Shown: in pieces, positions 11,590-21,873 of the stretch
Numbering within the stretch: the stretch's first letter is position 1
How the letters are laid out: every line of letters begins with the position of its first letter
Assembly (NCBI GenBank): GCA_963932145.1
Contig: OZ010571.1
Span: 155,201,789-155,265,788 of the forward strand
DNA length: 64,000 bases
Direction: 5' to 3'
DNA from: Acanthosepion lycidas
Taxonomy: Eukaryota; Mollusca; Cephalopoda; Sepiida; Sepiidae
Translations under genes and position numbers: made by a program
Notes under the pieces: model-generated
Told to the model about the DNA's origin: nothing
Databases searched by the model: none
The model's input: the letters and a program-made list of their open reading frames with translations, nothing else

Positions 11590-12250
11590 GGATTGCCGTC
11601 GTATCCACTATAGAAGACAGGTGATCACGAAGAAAACCAAATTGATAGCCGTTTTTAGGCCTGTCACAGTCGGGATAAAAATGTTCGGAGGTAAGAACTC
11701 GTGGCATTTTCCCAGGCTACCAGAATTCATTTGGGACCTGAGCCAGTGACAATACCATCTACTTCCATTGTCTGCTGATCGCTGATTCTGCATTTTCTGC
11801 TACACTTGTCGCCCTTTTTGCTGCTACTGCGATGACACCAGCTGTTGCTCTTCCTCCTGTTTTGGCCCAAATATGTTTTGTTTTGTTTTCGTCTATCCGC
11901 ACTGCTTCAACTCTGTTATTTTAAGAACATGCATTTAACTAATGTCCCGTGGCGCCATAAGTCTAGCAATATGGTCTCCGGCCTTTCACACTAAAAATAT
12001 ATATATATATATCTGCCTCTAAAGAACAGAGTGTCAGACATGTTCAAAAAAGTCTTCCTATGTCACCATCACGTGAAGTTCAAAATAACGATGCTCATCT
12101 TCGTTATTATTGGAATGATGTCCCGAACGGCGCAAACTTTTCGGCGCTGTTTTTGTTATTCATCAGGAATCTCACATTGTGTTGCTCCTTTTGTTCAGTA
12201 TTTTGATGTAGACGTTGATGCTTTGAACGGTATCCTCCACGGTCCCCCTG
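11590..12250 (-). repeat. Retroelement-like repeat, minus-strand copy of 24.86-25.57 kb
   Basis: The minus strand matches the plus strand of about 24860-25570. Shared landmarks are 'aacttcacgtgatgg', the segment near 'tcacattttgttgctc', and a tail encoding W-Y-C-H-W...G-K-C-H, a possible Cys/His knuckle. The reading frames are broken in both copies. I suspect gag-like origin but cannot place the family. Confidence 0.5.
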
Positions 12251-12257
12251 CTAACTA

Positions 12258-12600
12258 CAACCAACTTCCTGGTGCTTATGTAAGCTGTTGCCTTCATTTC
12301 CCAGAATACTCTCTTATATACTAAGCCTAGTATAATATTTCGAGACACTTTAATATCAGAAGATAACGAAGTAATAAAATATACACTGGAGCAATTAAAG
12401 GAGTCTGGAAACAGAGAAAATACCCACACAAAATATCATTTCGAAATGGCAAATACCCATAATGCTTTTTCAAAGAAAATGCGAAATTAAAAACGAAACA
12501 GAAATTTCACCAGATATAACATGGAAAATAATGAAAACAATATCAGCCTATAATAGTAAATATCAAAATTATAAACACATATTATATGGCTGGAGTAGAA
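12258..12600 (+). pseudogene. Penelope-type GIY-YIG nuclease fragment
   Basis: 12370-12470 reads YTGAIKGVWKQRKYPHKISF followed by RNGKY, matching the YIG-motif core and following helix of the GIY-YIG domain in Penelope-like elements. After a frameshift, about 12495-12570 reads ISPDITWKIMKTISAYNSKY, the C-terminal part of the same domain. It is a short fragment with no RT attached. Confidence 0.65.
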
Positions 12601-12739
12601 AATTGCGATAATCAAATCCGCAGATCTACAGTAATATACTAAACAAACGATCAGAACTCATGTGAAAATGCAGATACGTAGATAATTTTTAATACGAAAA
12701 TTGAAAACAGATGTCTCCGCTCGTCTACCATTTTATTTT

Positions 12740-13000
12740 ATTTGTTTTACGAAAACTTTAAATCTTAAAAATATTTTGGGTATATGATTTCTTAGATTTC
12801 TTTCAAATAAAAATTAATAAAATAATATTTATCTATTTATTCTTATATTTTCTAATCTTTATTATAAAAATGTGGAATAAACTTTAAACAAATTCTACGA
12901 ATATAGAATTTTAATGAATGAGGAGGAGGCTTATGCTTAATATCAGAAAGAGGCAGCTGGAGTTTCTGGGACGTATAATAAGGAATCGACATTTTTTTAT
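12740..13000 (+). repeat. Inverted repeat partner of 7.12-7.30 kb, next to a LINE scrap
   Basis: 12740-12915 is the reverse complement of 7120-7300. Directly after, 12915-12985 on the plus strand reads RRRLMLNIRKRQLEFLGRII, a hallmark of the C-terminal region of one LINE family that also occurs at 28.8 and 39.8 kb. Confidence 0.65.
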
Positions 13001-13689
13001 TTAAGTCTATAATATATTTAATATATCTTCTTTTTATAATAGCAAATAAAATCATTTCTATTTAAATAAAGAATTATTAATATTGCATTTTCTATTTATA
13101 TGATTTGGATCAGATTTTAGTTAAATGAGTGACTGTTTGAAAACAAAATGGACGATTTACATTCTCCAATGTGTCCTACTTTTAACTGATATTAAAAATA
13201 AGCGGATCATATAATATTTTCTCGAAATTTTACTAAATTTTGGAGGTGGTTGCGACAGATTTAAAAGGAAAATATTTTTCCAAGAACATTAAGCTAAATT
13301 TTCCATAGTAATATTTGGTCAACCGCTGTCGCAAAAAATATAACAAGAATTTTAACAAAAATTTAAAAGAATTAATAAAATAATAAAATTCACCTTAGTC
13401 TTTTCTTTTAATAATAACATAAACATTATGAGGATAAAGTATACATTCCTTAAAATTGTATAATTTTTCAGACATCTTGAGGAAACTCTTAATGTTCTTG
13501 TGTTCTTGTTACAAATCTGAATGACAGTATAGACACCAGAGAGCTCCAACCAATCTGCTTTTATCAGTCTTGACGGCAGCATTTGTGTATAAGGCTCTGT
13601 CGGTGACATTGTGTTATATTAATCTAGTTTGTATCATTGAATACGACAATAACATTTGTTGGTTAGTGTTGATGATGCTGCTGTTCCAA
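13001..13689. other. Unassigned AT-rich stretch
   Basis: No supported gene. The upper end (13560-13690) may still belong to the minus-strand LINE 3' untranslated region. Confidence 0.4.
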
Positions 13690-14235
13690 CAACTTTCTTC
13701 TTTTTATGTGCCGTGTCCCTTCAGGTCATATGCGATTATGGCTCTCTACTTCCTCCTATACCTTTTAGCTCTTAATAAGTTTTGTCACTTTGCTACTTGC
13801 CTCAGGTTTTGTTCTGTCATCCATTTACCTATATCCACCAGGTAAGTCATGCAATGATTTCTTTTGACTTTCATTACCTCTATTCGACCTGTGAGTATCA
13901 GATTCTCCAAGCTGTCCTTTCTCTTTACGTGTCCCAGTTATTTCAGCTACCTCTTCTTGATGTTAAGTATCAGCCTCCTCCTTAATTGCATCCTGTTCAA
14001 TATTTCACTGTTGCTCACACTCTCGGTCTATGATGCCCTTAGCATCCTTCTGTAGTACCATACCTCTGCCGCCTCGAGTCTCTTCTTCATCTTTGACGAG
14101 ACCGTCTAACATTCGCTGCCGTAAAGGAGCACAGATGTCACGTAGTAGCTCAGTACTCTTTCCTTTCTTACCAAAAGATCCCCTGTCTCGTAATACTCTG
14201 CCTAGGTTTTGATATGCGTTTATGGCCATTTAAAT
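13690..14235 (-). pseudogene. LINE ORF2 C-terminal remnant (minus strand)
   Basis: From 14229 downward the minus strand reads AINAYQNLGRVLRDRG, then a scrambled middle. Near 13870-13725 it reads DIGKWMTEQNLRQVAK followed by WRAIIAYDLKGHGT and a stop. The ending W-R-A-x-I-x-Y-x-L-K-G-H-G-T/I is the C-terminus of a LINE family also found here at 28.98-29.03 and 40.59-40.63 kb. Several stops interrupt it. Confidence 0.65.
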
Positions 14236-14334
14236 GCGTATTCTGATCTCAAAAGATGTGTTATGCATCAAAGGAGAAGACAACATAGTTTCTGATTGTC
14301 TTTCAGGACCACAGCCTTATCAGTCACAATTGAC

Positions 14335-14530
14335 CAATGCGATCTGAATGTATTGATAGCATAACAAGAGAAGCATGAAGAGATTTCTCTAAATACAAGA
14401 ATAATCTCAAGTTATATAACTATCAAAATTCAATCCCCCACTTCTGTGACACAAAAACATCCACACCAAGACTATTCATTCCAGAATCTCTTCGTAAACA
14501 TATATTCGATATATTTCGCGACTCCTAACA
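14335..14530 (+). pseudogene. Ty3/gypsy integrase N-terminal fragment
   Basis: One plus-strand frame reads DSITREA, then FSKYKNNLKLYNYQNSIPHF, then CDTKTSTPRLFIPESLRKHI ending in FDIFRDS. This resembles the linker and start of the HHCC integrase domain in invertebrate gypsy elements (CD...TPRPFIPExxRxxIF). It stops abruptly before the His-His pair. It does not belong to the gypsy copy at 14.98-18.34 kb by position. Confidence 0.5.
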
Positions 14531-14599
14531 ATCTGGTTCTAATCCAACAGCAATGTTGATAATATCAATCTAATACTGGTTGAACACGGACAATAATAT

Positions 14600-14982
14600 A
14601 GTGCAAACGGTCAGAAGTTGTCAGTTCAGGATCAAAGCTTTGCAACCAGACCTTATCACTATCACATAAGCGAGGATGAAATAAACCTGAATATATCCGC
14701 AGACGTAACAACGTAACGATATCTGTGCACTGGAAGATATGCAAGAATCACAAATTCGATTAACAGGATTTGGGGAATGAACACTGAGAATGTACCAATT
14801 GTAATCGGAGCTCTGGGCTTCGTAAAAAAACGAATGGACAATTTTACTAATAGTGTCCCAGCTAAGCCAGATAATCTCCCTACTAGGATTATCACATAAA
14901 TAGAGTCTATAAGTCTGGTGAAGTAAATAGCAACAGAGGAATATTTCAAGGTGAATCTTTGTCTCCCTGTTTATATTTGTCA
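14600..14982 (+). pseudogene. LINE remnant, left part, interrupted by the gypsy element
   Basis: 14630-14700 reads DQSFATRPYHYHISEDEIN. 14693-14755 reads YIRRRNNVTISVHWKICKNH. After a deletion, 14765-14870 reads WGMNTENVPIVIGALGFVKK followed by MDNFTNSVP, the extreme C-terminus of the LINE ORF2. From about 14920, VNSNRGIFQGESLSPCLYLS is the RT finger/palm segment of another copy of the same LINE (motif B, RGxxQGxxxSP). This reading runs straight up to the left LTR. It resumes on the far side of the LTR element at 18344, in the same frame, as CIFLIELTSKFNKTEYGYEI. Confidence 0.75.
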
Positions 14983-15212
14983 TGGGTCCTTACCTATAAC
15001 TACAGAATGAACTCTTCCTAACACTATGTATATTACGCCTCTCAAGAGAGAGGGACGAATCGAGTCGAGCCGATAGTAGTTCACTCCCAACCAGACTGAC
15101 AGTCATACTAACACCTTCCACATCTTGTATTATTATTTCGTGTAATATACTTTCGTTATTTCTACTCTTGTGTTTGTGTTGTTCTTCCTTGGTCCTAACC
15201 TGGACCATAACA
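14983..15212 (+). repeat. Left LTR of the gypsy element
   Basis: It starts TGGGTCC and ends CCATAACA. Relative to the right LTR it carries an extra ~24 nt after 'gccgatagtagt'. The next bases (TGGCGACGAGGA, 15214-15225) fit a primer binding site beginning TGG. Confidence 0.85.
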
Positions 15213-15251
15213 GTGGCGACGAGGATATTGAAGAAACGAATTCTACGCAGT

Positions 15252-15303
<52 letters not shown>

Positions 15304-15440
15304 CCATTTTTGCTATCGGTCGTCCATAACAGAGGCGACGGAGATATTGAGAAAAAAAAAAAAAGTTCTACGCGAAGATAAAAGATAAAAAATATTTTGG
15401 ATACCAATCATAACAGTGGTAACGAAGACACGAATTTTAC
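15205..15440 (+). repeat. Leader with three diverged copies of the LTR-end/primer-site motif and a (TA)n tract
   Basis: The segment 'ccataacagtggcgacgagg' recurs in altered form at about 15324 (CCATAACAGAGGCGACGG) and 15405 (CAATCATAACAGTGGTAACG). Each copy is followed by a version of 'gaattctacg'. A (TA)n microsatellite (about 15252-15302) sits between copies one and two. Confidence 0.75.
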
Positions 15441-15685
15441 CTGTCAGCCAGAATAGAATCAAATTCTATGCAGGAAAATTTTTTCGTACCAAGGTTCCAG
15501 AACAACAGACGACAAAGATTTGAAGTCTATACTGAGAAAAAAAGGAAAAATCGTTACACAAGTACATAACTCTAGCTACAAAGTACATATTGCGAAAAGA
15601 AAAAGTGAGGGGAAAAAGTGAGTTTTTTTTCCTCCTCTTCTCGTTACAACAGATAGCCTGTGTTATTGTTAAATTACGATGTAAA

Positions 15686-16966
15686 TATGGAAGACTTTAA
15701 GGCAACCATATTGTAATTAATGAAAATGCAATTCGAGCAGCAAAAAAATGAGGAAAGACAGACTAGGCTCGAAGAAAAAATAATTAGAAATTTAACAGAA
15801 AAACGAAGAAAAGCAACTCGAACTACAAGAATTACTACTACGGGCAGCAACAAATAAAGGATAAAATTCTGAAAATGAAGCGGCATTCTCGCAAAATGAT
15901 AAATGGAGAAGATATGAAGATTCATATGATTTTGATTGCGGGAATTGGTCAGACGCAAAAAAAAGTACGTCTACTACTGAGGAAACTCGGCTGAAGCGAA
16001 TACACTAAATTCGTAGACTACATCCTACCGAGGAAAATGAATGAGTTGACTTTCAGGGAAGCCGTGAAACTTTTAACGGAATTATTTAGTTCGAACACTT
16101 CACTATTCCACAAAAGGTGGAAAGGTTTAAATTTGACAAAAAAGGATAGCGAAGACTGTATAACATTCGCTTCTGTAGTAAACAAACAATGCGATGACTT
16201 TAAGTTATCTGAACTCAGCCCTGACAATTTTAAAAGTTTGATATTCGTCCAAGGCCTGGTTTCGACTAAAGATGGGGAGATCAGACGGAGAATTCTAACG
16301 AAACTAGAGAATGAAGCAAAACTGACGCTACAAAAATTGGCTGAGGACTGTCAGAGATGTATAAGCGTAGAAAAGGACTCGAAAGATATCGAAGAGACTG
16401 GCATCGCTCATATACGAAAACTACAACGACAAACACGTTTTTCTCCCTCCTCAAAAACAAAACGAACCAATTATTTTATTACAAAAATTCAAATGAAACC
16501 TCAGAAGAAACCACCACCCAGCCCATGCTGTCGCTGTGGGATTTTGCATTGGTATAAAGACTGTCCATACCGCTATAAGACTTGTCTGTCGTGCAATAAA
16601 GTGGGACATAAAAGTTCGCACTGTAGAACAAAGAAAGAAAACAAAAACCGAGTAAGGGTCACTAGAACTAACCAAGCGGACGTGATAAATATACGAAAAT
16701 ACGCACAAGTAGAAATATTAAACAAAAAAATCAGATTACAATTAGATTCTGGGTCAGATTTAACCATTATTAACTTACAGACGTGGAAGAAATTGAACAA
16801 GCCGACCATGTTGAGAACAGATAAAATAGCCAGGTCGGTAACAGGAAGAAAGATCAAATTTGAGGGGCAGATTATAACAAATGTGACGTTCAACGGGATG
16901 ACTAAGAAAATAAAGATGTATGTTCTAAAAAATACAGAAAATTTATTTGGGACTGACTGGATGTAG
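15686..16966 (+). pseudogene. Gag with zinc knuckles followed by aspartic protease (gypsy)
   Basis: A start MEDFKATI at 15686 is followed by frameshifted Glu/Lys-rich gag sequence. A clean frame runs 16037-16966 (309 codons). Its first ~130 residues are gag-like (FASVVNKQCDDFKLSELSPD, LIFVQGL, RRRILTKLE). At about residues 163-196 come two Cys-rich knuckles, CCRCGILHWYKDC and CLSCNKVGHKSSHC; the latter is a canonical Cx2Cx4Hx4C. At about 235-246 the retropepsin signature LQLDSGSDLTII carries the catalytic Asp in the D-S/T-G motif. The frame stops after FGTDWM at the end of the protease. This is the organisation of K02A2.6-like gypsy elements in invertebrates. It is disrupted upstream and so not expected to give a complete Gag. 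Confidence 0.85.
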
Positions 16967-17011
16967 AAATTTGACCCCTGGGATTTACCGATAAATGCGT
17001 TCTGCCAAAAA

Positions 17012-17780
17012 GTGGAAAGGTTATCGACCAAGGCAGAGAAATTGAAGGAGAAATTAAAGGAGAATTTCCCCGACGTATTTTCACCCGGCCTCGTGAGGTG
17101 TAAAAAAAATGACGGCCAAAATCGAACTAAAAGAAAATGTACAACCCATTTTCAAGAAGAAAAGAAATGTACCTTTTGCATCATTAGAAAAGATAGACGA
17201 AGAGTTGGACAGACTCGTGAAAACCGGTATATTGACAAAGGTGGAATATAATCAATGGGCCACACCTACGGTTTACGTGAAAAAGAAATCGGGTGAGATA
17301 CGAGTATGCGCTGATTTCTCGACGGGATTGAATGCAGCAATTAAGGATTATCACTATCCTCTCCCTAGTCCAGAGGAAGTTTTCACAAAGTTGAATGGAG
17401 GAAAATTTTTCTCAAAAATAGATTTGAGCGAAGCATACCTACAAGTACCAGTAGATGAGGAAAGCTCGAGGTTGTTGTGCATAAACGCACATAAAGGATT
17501 ATATAAGTTCCAGAGATTACCATTCGCTATCAAGGTCGCGTCGGCGATATTTCAGCAAAGAATGGACGCTATGCTAGGCGGACTGGACTTCACGATCGCA
17601 TACCTTGATGACAAAAATATTGAACAACACTGGGAACACGTTCAAGAGGTTTTCAGGCAGATACAAAATTACGGTTTTAAGGTAAAGGAAAATAAGTGTG
17701 ACTTCTTTATGAAGGAGATAAAATATCTGGGCCATATTATTAACGAAGAAGACCAGACCCAGAAAGAGCCACGGCAATAA
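17012..17780 (+). pseudogene. Reverse transcriptase (gypsy pol)
   Basis: After a stop that separates it from the protease, the frame from about 17109 encodes the RT fingers and palm. It has PVYVKKKSGEIRVCADFSTG (positions equivalent to VxKKDGxxRxCxDY), then KIDLSEAYLQVPVDEESS with the first catalytic Asp, LPFAIKVASAIFQQRMD, and the catalytic YLDD at 17601-17612. It then reaches FFMKEIKYLGHII. A -1 shift near 17750 brings a stop at 17778; the correct continuation (PDPERATAIKKMPAPKN) is in the next frame. Only a little of the RT's own motifs is lost, but the frame breaks at both sides. Confidence 0.88.
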
Positions 17781-17785
17781 AAAAA

Positions 17786-18136
17786 ATGCCGGCTCCAAAA
17801 AATTTACCTGAGTTACAAAGCTTCTTCGGCTTAGTAAATTATTATCAAGAATTAATTCCTAACATGCACAAATTACGCGCACCCCTAAACGAACTGTTGA
17901 AGAAGGAGAAAGTTTGGGAATGGTCATATGAATGTCAGAAAACTTTCGACAAAATCATTAAGACTCTAACAGCAGATCTATTTTTAGCACATTATGATCC
18001 CAAATTGGAAATAATAGTCGCGAGTGTCTATGGTGTTAGGGCATGTATACTTTATAAAATGCCGGATGGGACACTAAAACCCATCGCACATGCGTCAAAA
18101 ACTTTACTACCAGCCGAAAAAAATTACTCGCAAATC
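17786..18136 (+). pseudogene. RT connection and partial RNase H (gypsy pol), cut by the right LTR
   Basis: The frame gives MPAPKNLPELQSFFGLVNYY, the RT thumb/connection, then TADLFLAHYDPKLEIIVASV and GVRACILYKMPDGTLKPIAH, the RNase H N-terminal half (usually LxxDASxxGxGxVL; the catalytic Asp is replaced by V-A-S). It ends at LLPAEKNYSQI, where family members continue with EKEALA. The next base is the LTR. The RNase H glutamate, the rest of the domain and the whole integrase are missing. Confidence 0.85.
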
Positions 18137-18342
18137 GGGTCCTTTCCTATAACTACTGAATGAACTCTTCCTAACACTATGTATACTACGCCTCTCAAGA
18201 GAGAGGGTCGAATCTAGTCGAGCCGATAGTAGTCATACTAACACCTTCCATATCTTGTATTATTGTTTCGTGTAATATACCTTCGTTATTTCTACTCTTG
18301 TGTTCCTGTTGTTCTTCCTTGGTCCTAACCTGGACCATAACA
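18137..18342 (+). repeat. Right LTR of the gypsy element
   Basis: Matches the left LTR from GGGTCC to CCATAACA. It lacks the leading TG and a ~24-nt stretch. It is fused on its left to RNase H coding sequence with no polypurine tract. Confidence 0.85.
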
Positions 18343-18821
18343 ACTTTGTATATTCCTCATAGAATTAACGAGTAAATTTAACAAGACAGAATATGGCTAT
18401 GAGATATCTCAAAAGAAAATAAGCTATAAAATCTTACGTGGATGACTTAAACGCTAGGAAAGACAGTGAACAGGAAGTTCTTTTGAAAAAAAAAATCAGT
18501 GATGAAACTAGAATGAAATTCGATTTGGATAAGTGTGAGAAAGACACAATTTTACGAGCATCATTACAATAAATCTCCTGTATTTGATTTGATACTGGGG
18601 TAACAATCAAAGATCTATAGCATGCATATAAATACCTCGGTGTAAAGGAGTGTGAAGGAATTCATCCTAACAAAATGAAAGAAATAATGGAAAACTGAGA
18701 ACTATAGAAGGATGATACTGATATTTTAAGAAATGAATTGAATTCTCAGAATAGAATTATGTAGATGAAGACTGAAACGGAAAGCTTTATACTTGAATCG
18801 CCAGAACACTAGGAAAATACC
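18343..18821 (+). pseudogene. LINE RT, continuation after the gypsy insertion
   Basis: The LINE reading resumes with CIFLIELTSKFNKTEYGYEI. It then reaches SYVDDLNARKDSEQEVLLKK around 18434-18490, where YVDD is RT motif C. After it come DETRMKFDLDKCEKDTILRA, and YKYLGVKECEGIHPNKMKE near 18630-18680, the motif D/E region. Stops and small shifts are frequent. It ends at the Helitron. Confidence 0.75.
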
Positions 18822-19593
18822 TCTATCTATAAAAGGCAGGATGTGTGCGTGTGTGTGTGTAACGAATACATGACCGCAATTTTCGACGGATTTGCACCAA
18901 AATTTACATGCACATGCTCCAAGTTAGTGGAAAGGCCAAGACCGACTTTGCATTTCCCAATTCCCATCGATAGTGGAAATAATCGATTTTTCATGCTTCT
19001 ACGGCAGTTTTCATGTAGTTTGCTGCCATTTTCTACTGGCCAGAGTGAGAGCCTATAGCTGGCTGCCACGAATAGGCGGGAAGATTCTATTGGCCAGCGT
19101 GAGAGCTAACCGCTGGCTGACACGAATGTTAACTAGCATACTAGTATGCAAAAAAATCGATAGCTGCATTCGTCACAAGTGGGAAAAATTTAAATCTGCA
19201 TGGCACTTTACTGCAATTGGCTCATTCGCTTGCTTAAACTCAACGTTGATTCTGATTCTGCAGAACTGGGTTGGGTGTGAAAAGGTATTTGTTGTTAACA
19301 TTCTTTTTTAATTCTGTATTTCCAGTAACGAGTCCTTTTTTAAAGCTGATCGTTTTGTGTGCATTTTGTTTAGTTCGTTTTTCATAACAGATTTAAAGTT
19401 GAGTATAGAGCTTAGAAAAAATTCGCAGTGTGAGATAGGCAAGAAGTAAGGCATGTAGCAACACCAGCACGTCAAAGGGCACTCCTTTAAAGGCAAGGAA
19501 GGGCAAAAATGTTTTACGTCAAGTGATAGCGATTGCTGTATGAGTCGTACAATTTTTGAATCAAGCTCGGGCAACGCCGGGCCACGCTGCTAG
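18822..19593 (+). mobile_element. Non-autonomous Helitron
   Basis: The 5' end, TCTATCTATAAAAGGCAGGATGTGTG, here given only as TCTATCTATAAAAGGC, is the typical start of a Helitron family and is followed by a TG tract. The 3' end has the GC-rich hairpin CTCGGGCAACGCCGGGC followed by CTAG (19590-19593), and the next base is T, as expected for insertion between A and T. No coding capacity is seen inside. It interrupts a LINE. Confidence 0.8.
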
Positions 19594-19619
19594 TTATATA
19601 TAATACTGTGGATCTGAAA

Positions 19620-19965
19620 TTCAGATGAAGAAAATTCCATATCAGGAAAGCAGAGACCATTTAAACCGATGGTTATTTGAACTTGCGTCCAATGTTTATA
19701 AAAATCGTCATGAATGTGTGAGGAAATATTTACACTGGACAATGTGCAAGCACTTTAGAAAAGATGTTAATAAAAACTGGTATGTACATCACCCAGCACC
19801 GGTTGAAGAAATATAAGACTTCACATTTCTATGGGATCACACTGTCTTGACTGGCAAAAATTTAATTCAAATAGGTCGGACATAATTGTTGACAACAAGA
19901 AAAGAACTTGCCTACAGACACATTTTGTAAAATACATTCGAAAAAAAGTAAGAAATTAAATTCCG
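19620..19965 (+). pseudogene. LINE remnant, C-terminal part after the Helitron
   Basis: The frame from 19625 gives YKNRHECVRKYLHWTMCKHF followed by NWYVHHPAPVEE and a stop. Beyond, about 19805-19950 reads FTFLWDHTVLTGKN and then, in another frame, NRSDIIVDNKKRTC. This corresponds to the post-RT region of the same LINE family. The part between the RT and this block was lost. Confidence 0.72.
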
Positions 19966-20059
19966 TTAATAATTTTCTTAAATTACATCTGGATTGATAG
20001 ATTCCAATAGACAACATTAAAACCATTCTTTATAATTATATATTAAATTAGCCATTATT

Positions 20060-20400
20060 ATGTTTTTTGAATGAATTAATTTCCTATTATCTCTTGTTTT
20101 AAGTTTCAACCACTCATTTTATATCTAATAATGATTTCTCTTAATATTAATTCCAAAGGTCGGCATTACGTTTTAAAATTCATACTATTTGCTTCAAGCT
20201 TATTTATTTATTTTTTTTTTGGCTTCAAGGTTTTTCAAACTAGACAATTTTACAATAAATAGATAAATTTATTTTATTAAATTTTATTTGGAAAAATATG
20301 ACCCGAAAAAGAAAGATTTCTTAAAGAAATGAAATATCTTAAAATGCAGATATTTGATCTTGGCAACATTTACATATTTTCAAACGATCAGTATTGGAGT
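20060..20400 (+). repeat. Duplicated upstream block (inverted copy at 5.55-5.90 kb)
   Basis: See the copy at 5545-5905. The right end (20250-20400) also aligns with 7190-7330, just upstream of the gene A duplication. Confidence 0.6.
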
Positions 20401-20693
20401 TAAATTATTTAACCAAAACTCTGTATAAAATGAATAGTAAATATACAAATATCTCAGAAAACAAAGAATTATTGACAAGATTATTTAGAGTGGACAACGA
20501 TAAATTAAATTATTTAAACAAAATAGAATATAAAAAGAATTGTAAAGATACAAAAATGGCAGGGAACAAAGAAATATTAACACGTGTTTGACATGTACAA
20601 ATAATGATTAAACATCCACTTATTTATTGAAAAATGCTAATTTGTTTACAATGACAACAAAAGGAAATCAGAAAATGTCACCTAGACATTCAC

Positions 20694-20700
20694 CTTTATA
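20694..20700 (+). promoter_or_regulatory. TATA-like box of gene B
   Basis: CTTTATA precedes the conserved 'ttagacactttctctgac' by about 25-30 nt. Gene A has TTTACATAG at the aligned place (about 7638-7646). A transcription start near 20728 is inferred. Confidence 0.4.
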
Positions 20701-20727
20701 GAAAACGTTGCTTTCTGATATCTTAGA

Positions 20728-21873
20728 CACTTTCTCTGACAATATTTAACTTTTGAATTATCAGTTTGTGTTCACACAACAAATCATCTTAAGTAAGTCT
20801 ATTCAGTTTATACTTTTCCTTTTTCTTATTTTCCATTTTGAAGTTGTCTACAGTCAGAGGATTTCGCTACTAGTATTTAACTTATATTTAGTTTAACCTG
20901 ACGAATCACTTAATATGATACGAATCATGGCAACGTTTCTGGAAGAAATGTTTTATCTTGACTCAAGGAATCAGTGAAATATTATGTAATCACACAAACA
21001 CATTTTTCATTAAAATCAATTTTATGAACGAATTTCTTCTGTTGTGGTAAAACATCTGATTCGAGGATTTTATCCACCTATGATATATTTACGCACATAT
21101 TGACATCGAACTTTTACACCTCATCCATGTATATATGATTGTACTGCCGTTTAAATTGGAGTTCGAATAATTATACATTGTGAGATTGTTTGTAAGGTCA
21201 AACGAAGATTTGAATCAAATAATCCATATTGGATATTGAAATAGAGCTGAATGATTTGATATTTTATAAATATACTGTAGTTTGTTCATTCAAAATCAGA
21301 TTTGCTAGATTAGAAATAAATCGTCTCCATTTTAAAATCATATATTCATTTTAGCTAAATAAAGAATTTACTTTTTATTGCAGATCACCATATCTGGAAA
21401 ATTGATCTTCCTTTTGGCCCTCTGTGTCTTTACTACCTTCGCAGGTACGACCAGAAATTTCGTTATATTTAACATATTGGTTAACATGAGAAGATAATGT
21501 ACTATCTTTCCATCTGATCTCCGACTAACTTATGACGTAAAAGTTTTAGTAGAATTTCAACACTTATATTCTTCGAATTTATGTTAAATCTATTTTCATA
21601 GATATTATAATTACTGAATAATGTTAGTGAGTCAACAAATATGTTAAAATATTTAATTACTCATTAATTACCTAAGAAGATTAAAGTGATTTAATCAGAA
21701 ATATTTGTTTAATAATTTTTCAAACGTACATAACATTGTCTTGTTTCTTTTTAGTGAACAACGTCGTTGCCATTGAAAGCGCGACAGCTGAAAATCAGGC
21801 TGAAGAGTCCTTGATGACCGAGGATGCAGCTACTGACGCACCTGTCGGAAATGATGGCAATATGGATTCATAG
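20728..21873 (+). pseudogene. Small secreted acidic peptide gene, copy B (start codon lost)
   Basis: Structure mirrors copy A: untranslated exon 1 ending at GTAAGT (20793), exon 2 from 21384 after ATTGCAG, exon 3 at 21755-21873 after TTTTTAG. Exon 2 (21390-21444) encodes the same signal peptide core (SGKLIFLLALCVFTTFA) and keeps a good donor, G|GTACGA. The initiator position, however, reads ATA instead of ATG, and no other in-frame ATG precedes it in exons 1 or 2. Exon 3 is again exactly 119 nt and encodes 38 residues plus stop, acidic and Cys-free (VAIESATAEN...MDS). Intron 2 is 310 nt. With A it shares a ~1.5-kb duplicated block (7.33-8.83 versus 20.38-21.89 kb). It is probably silent at the protein level unless a non-AUG start is used. 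Confidence 0.7.

Larger units (their letters stand above)
14983..18342 (+). mobile_element. Ty3/gypsy LTR retrotransposon, degraded, lacking integrase
   Basis: Two similar LTRs flank a gag-protease-RT-RNase H region in the usual gypsy order. No integrase and no env-like frame are present, because the right LTR begins within the RNase H reading frame. The element sits inside a LINE, whose reading frame continues across it. Leader, gag and pol all carry disruptions, so it is inactive, but the LTRs are still about 90% alike by eye, suggesting a moderate age. Confidence 0.88.

Noticed and set aside
14971-18350. Exact target-site duplication of the gypsy element
   Set aside because: The bases beside the two LTR ends (GTCA and ACTTT) do not give a clear 4-5-bp duplication, so I do not claim one.
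18827-19311. Overlapping open frames of 71-112 codons
   Set aside because: They lie wholly inside the non-autonomous Helitron and show no recognisable domain.
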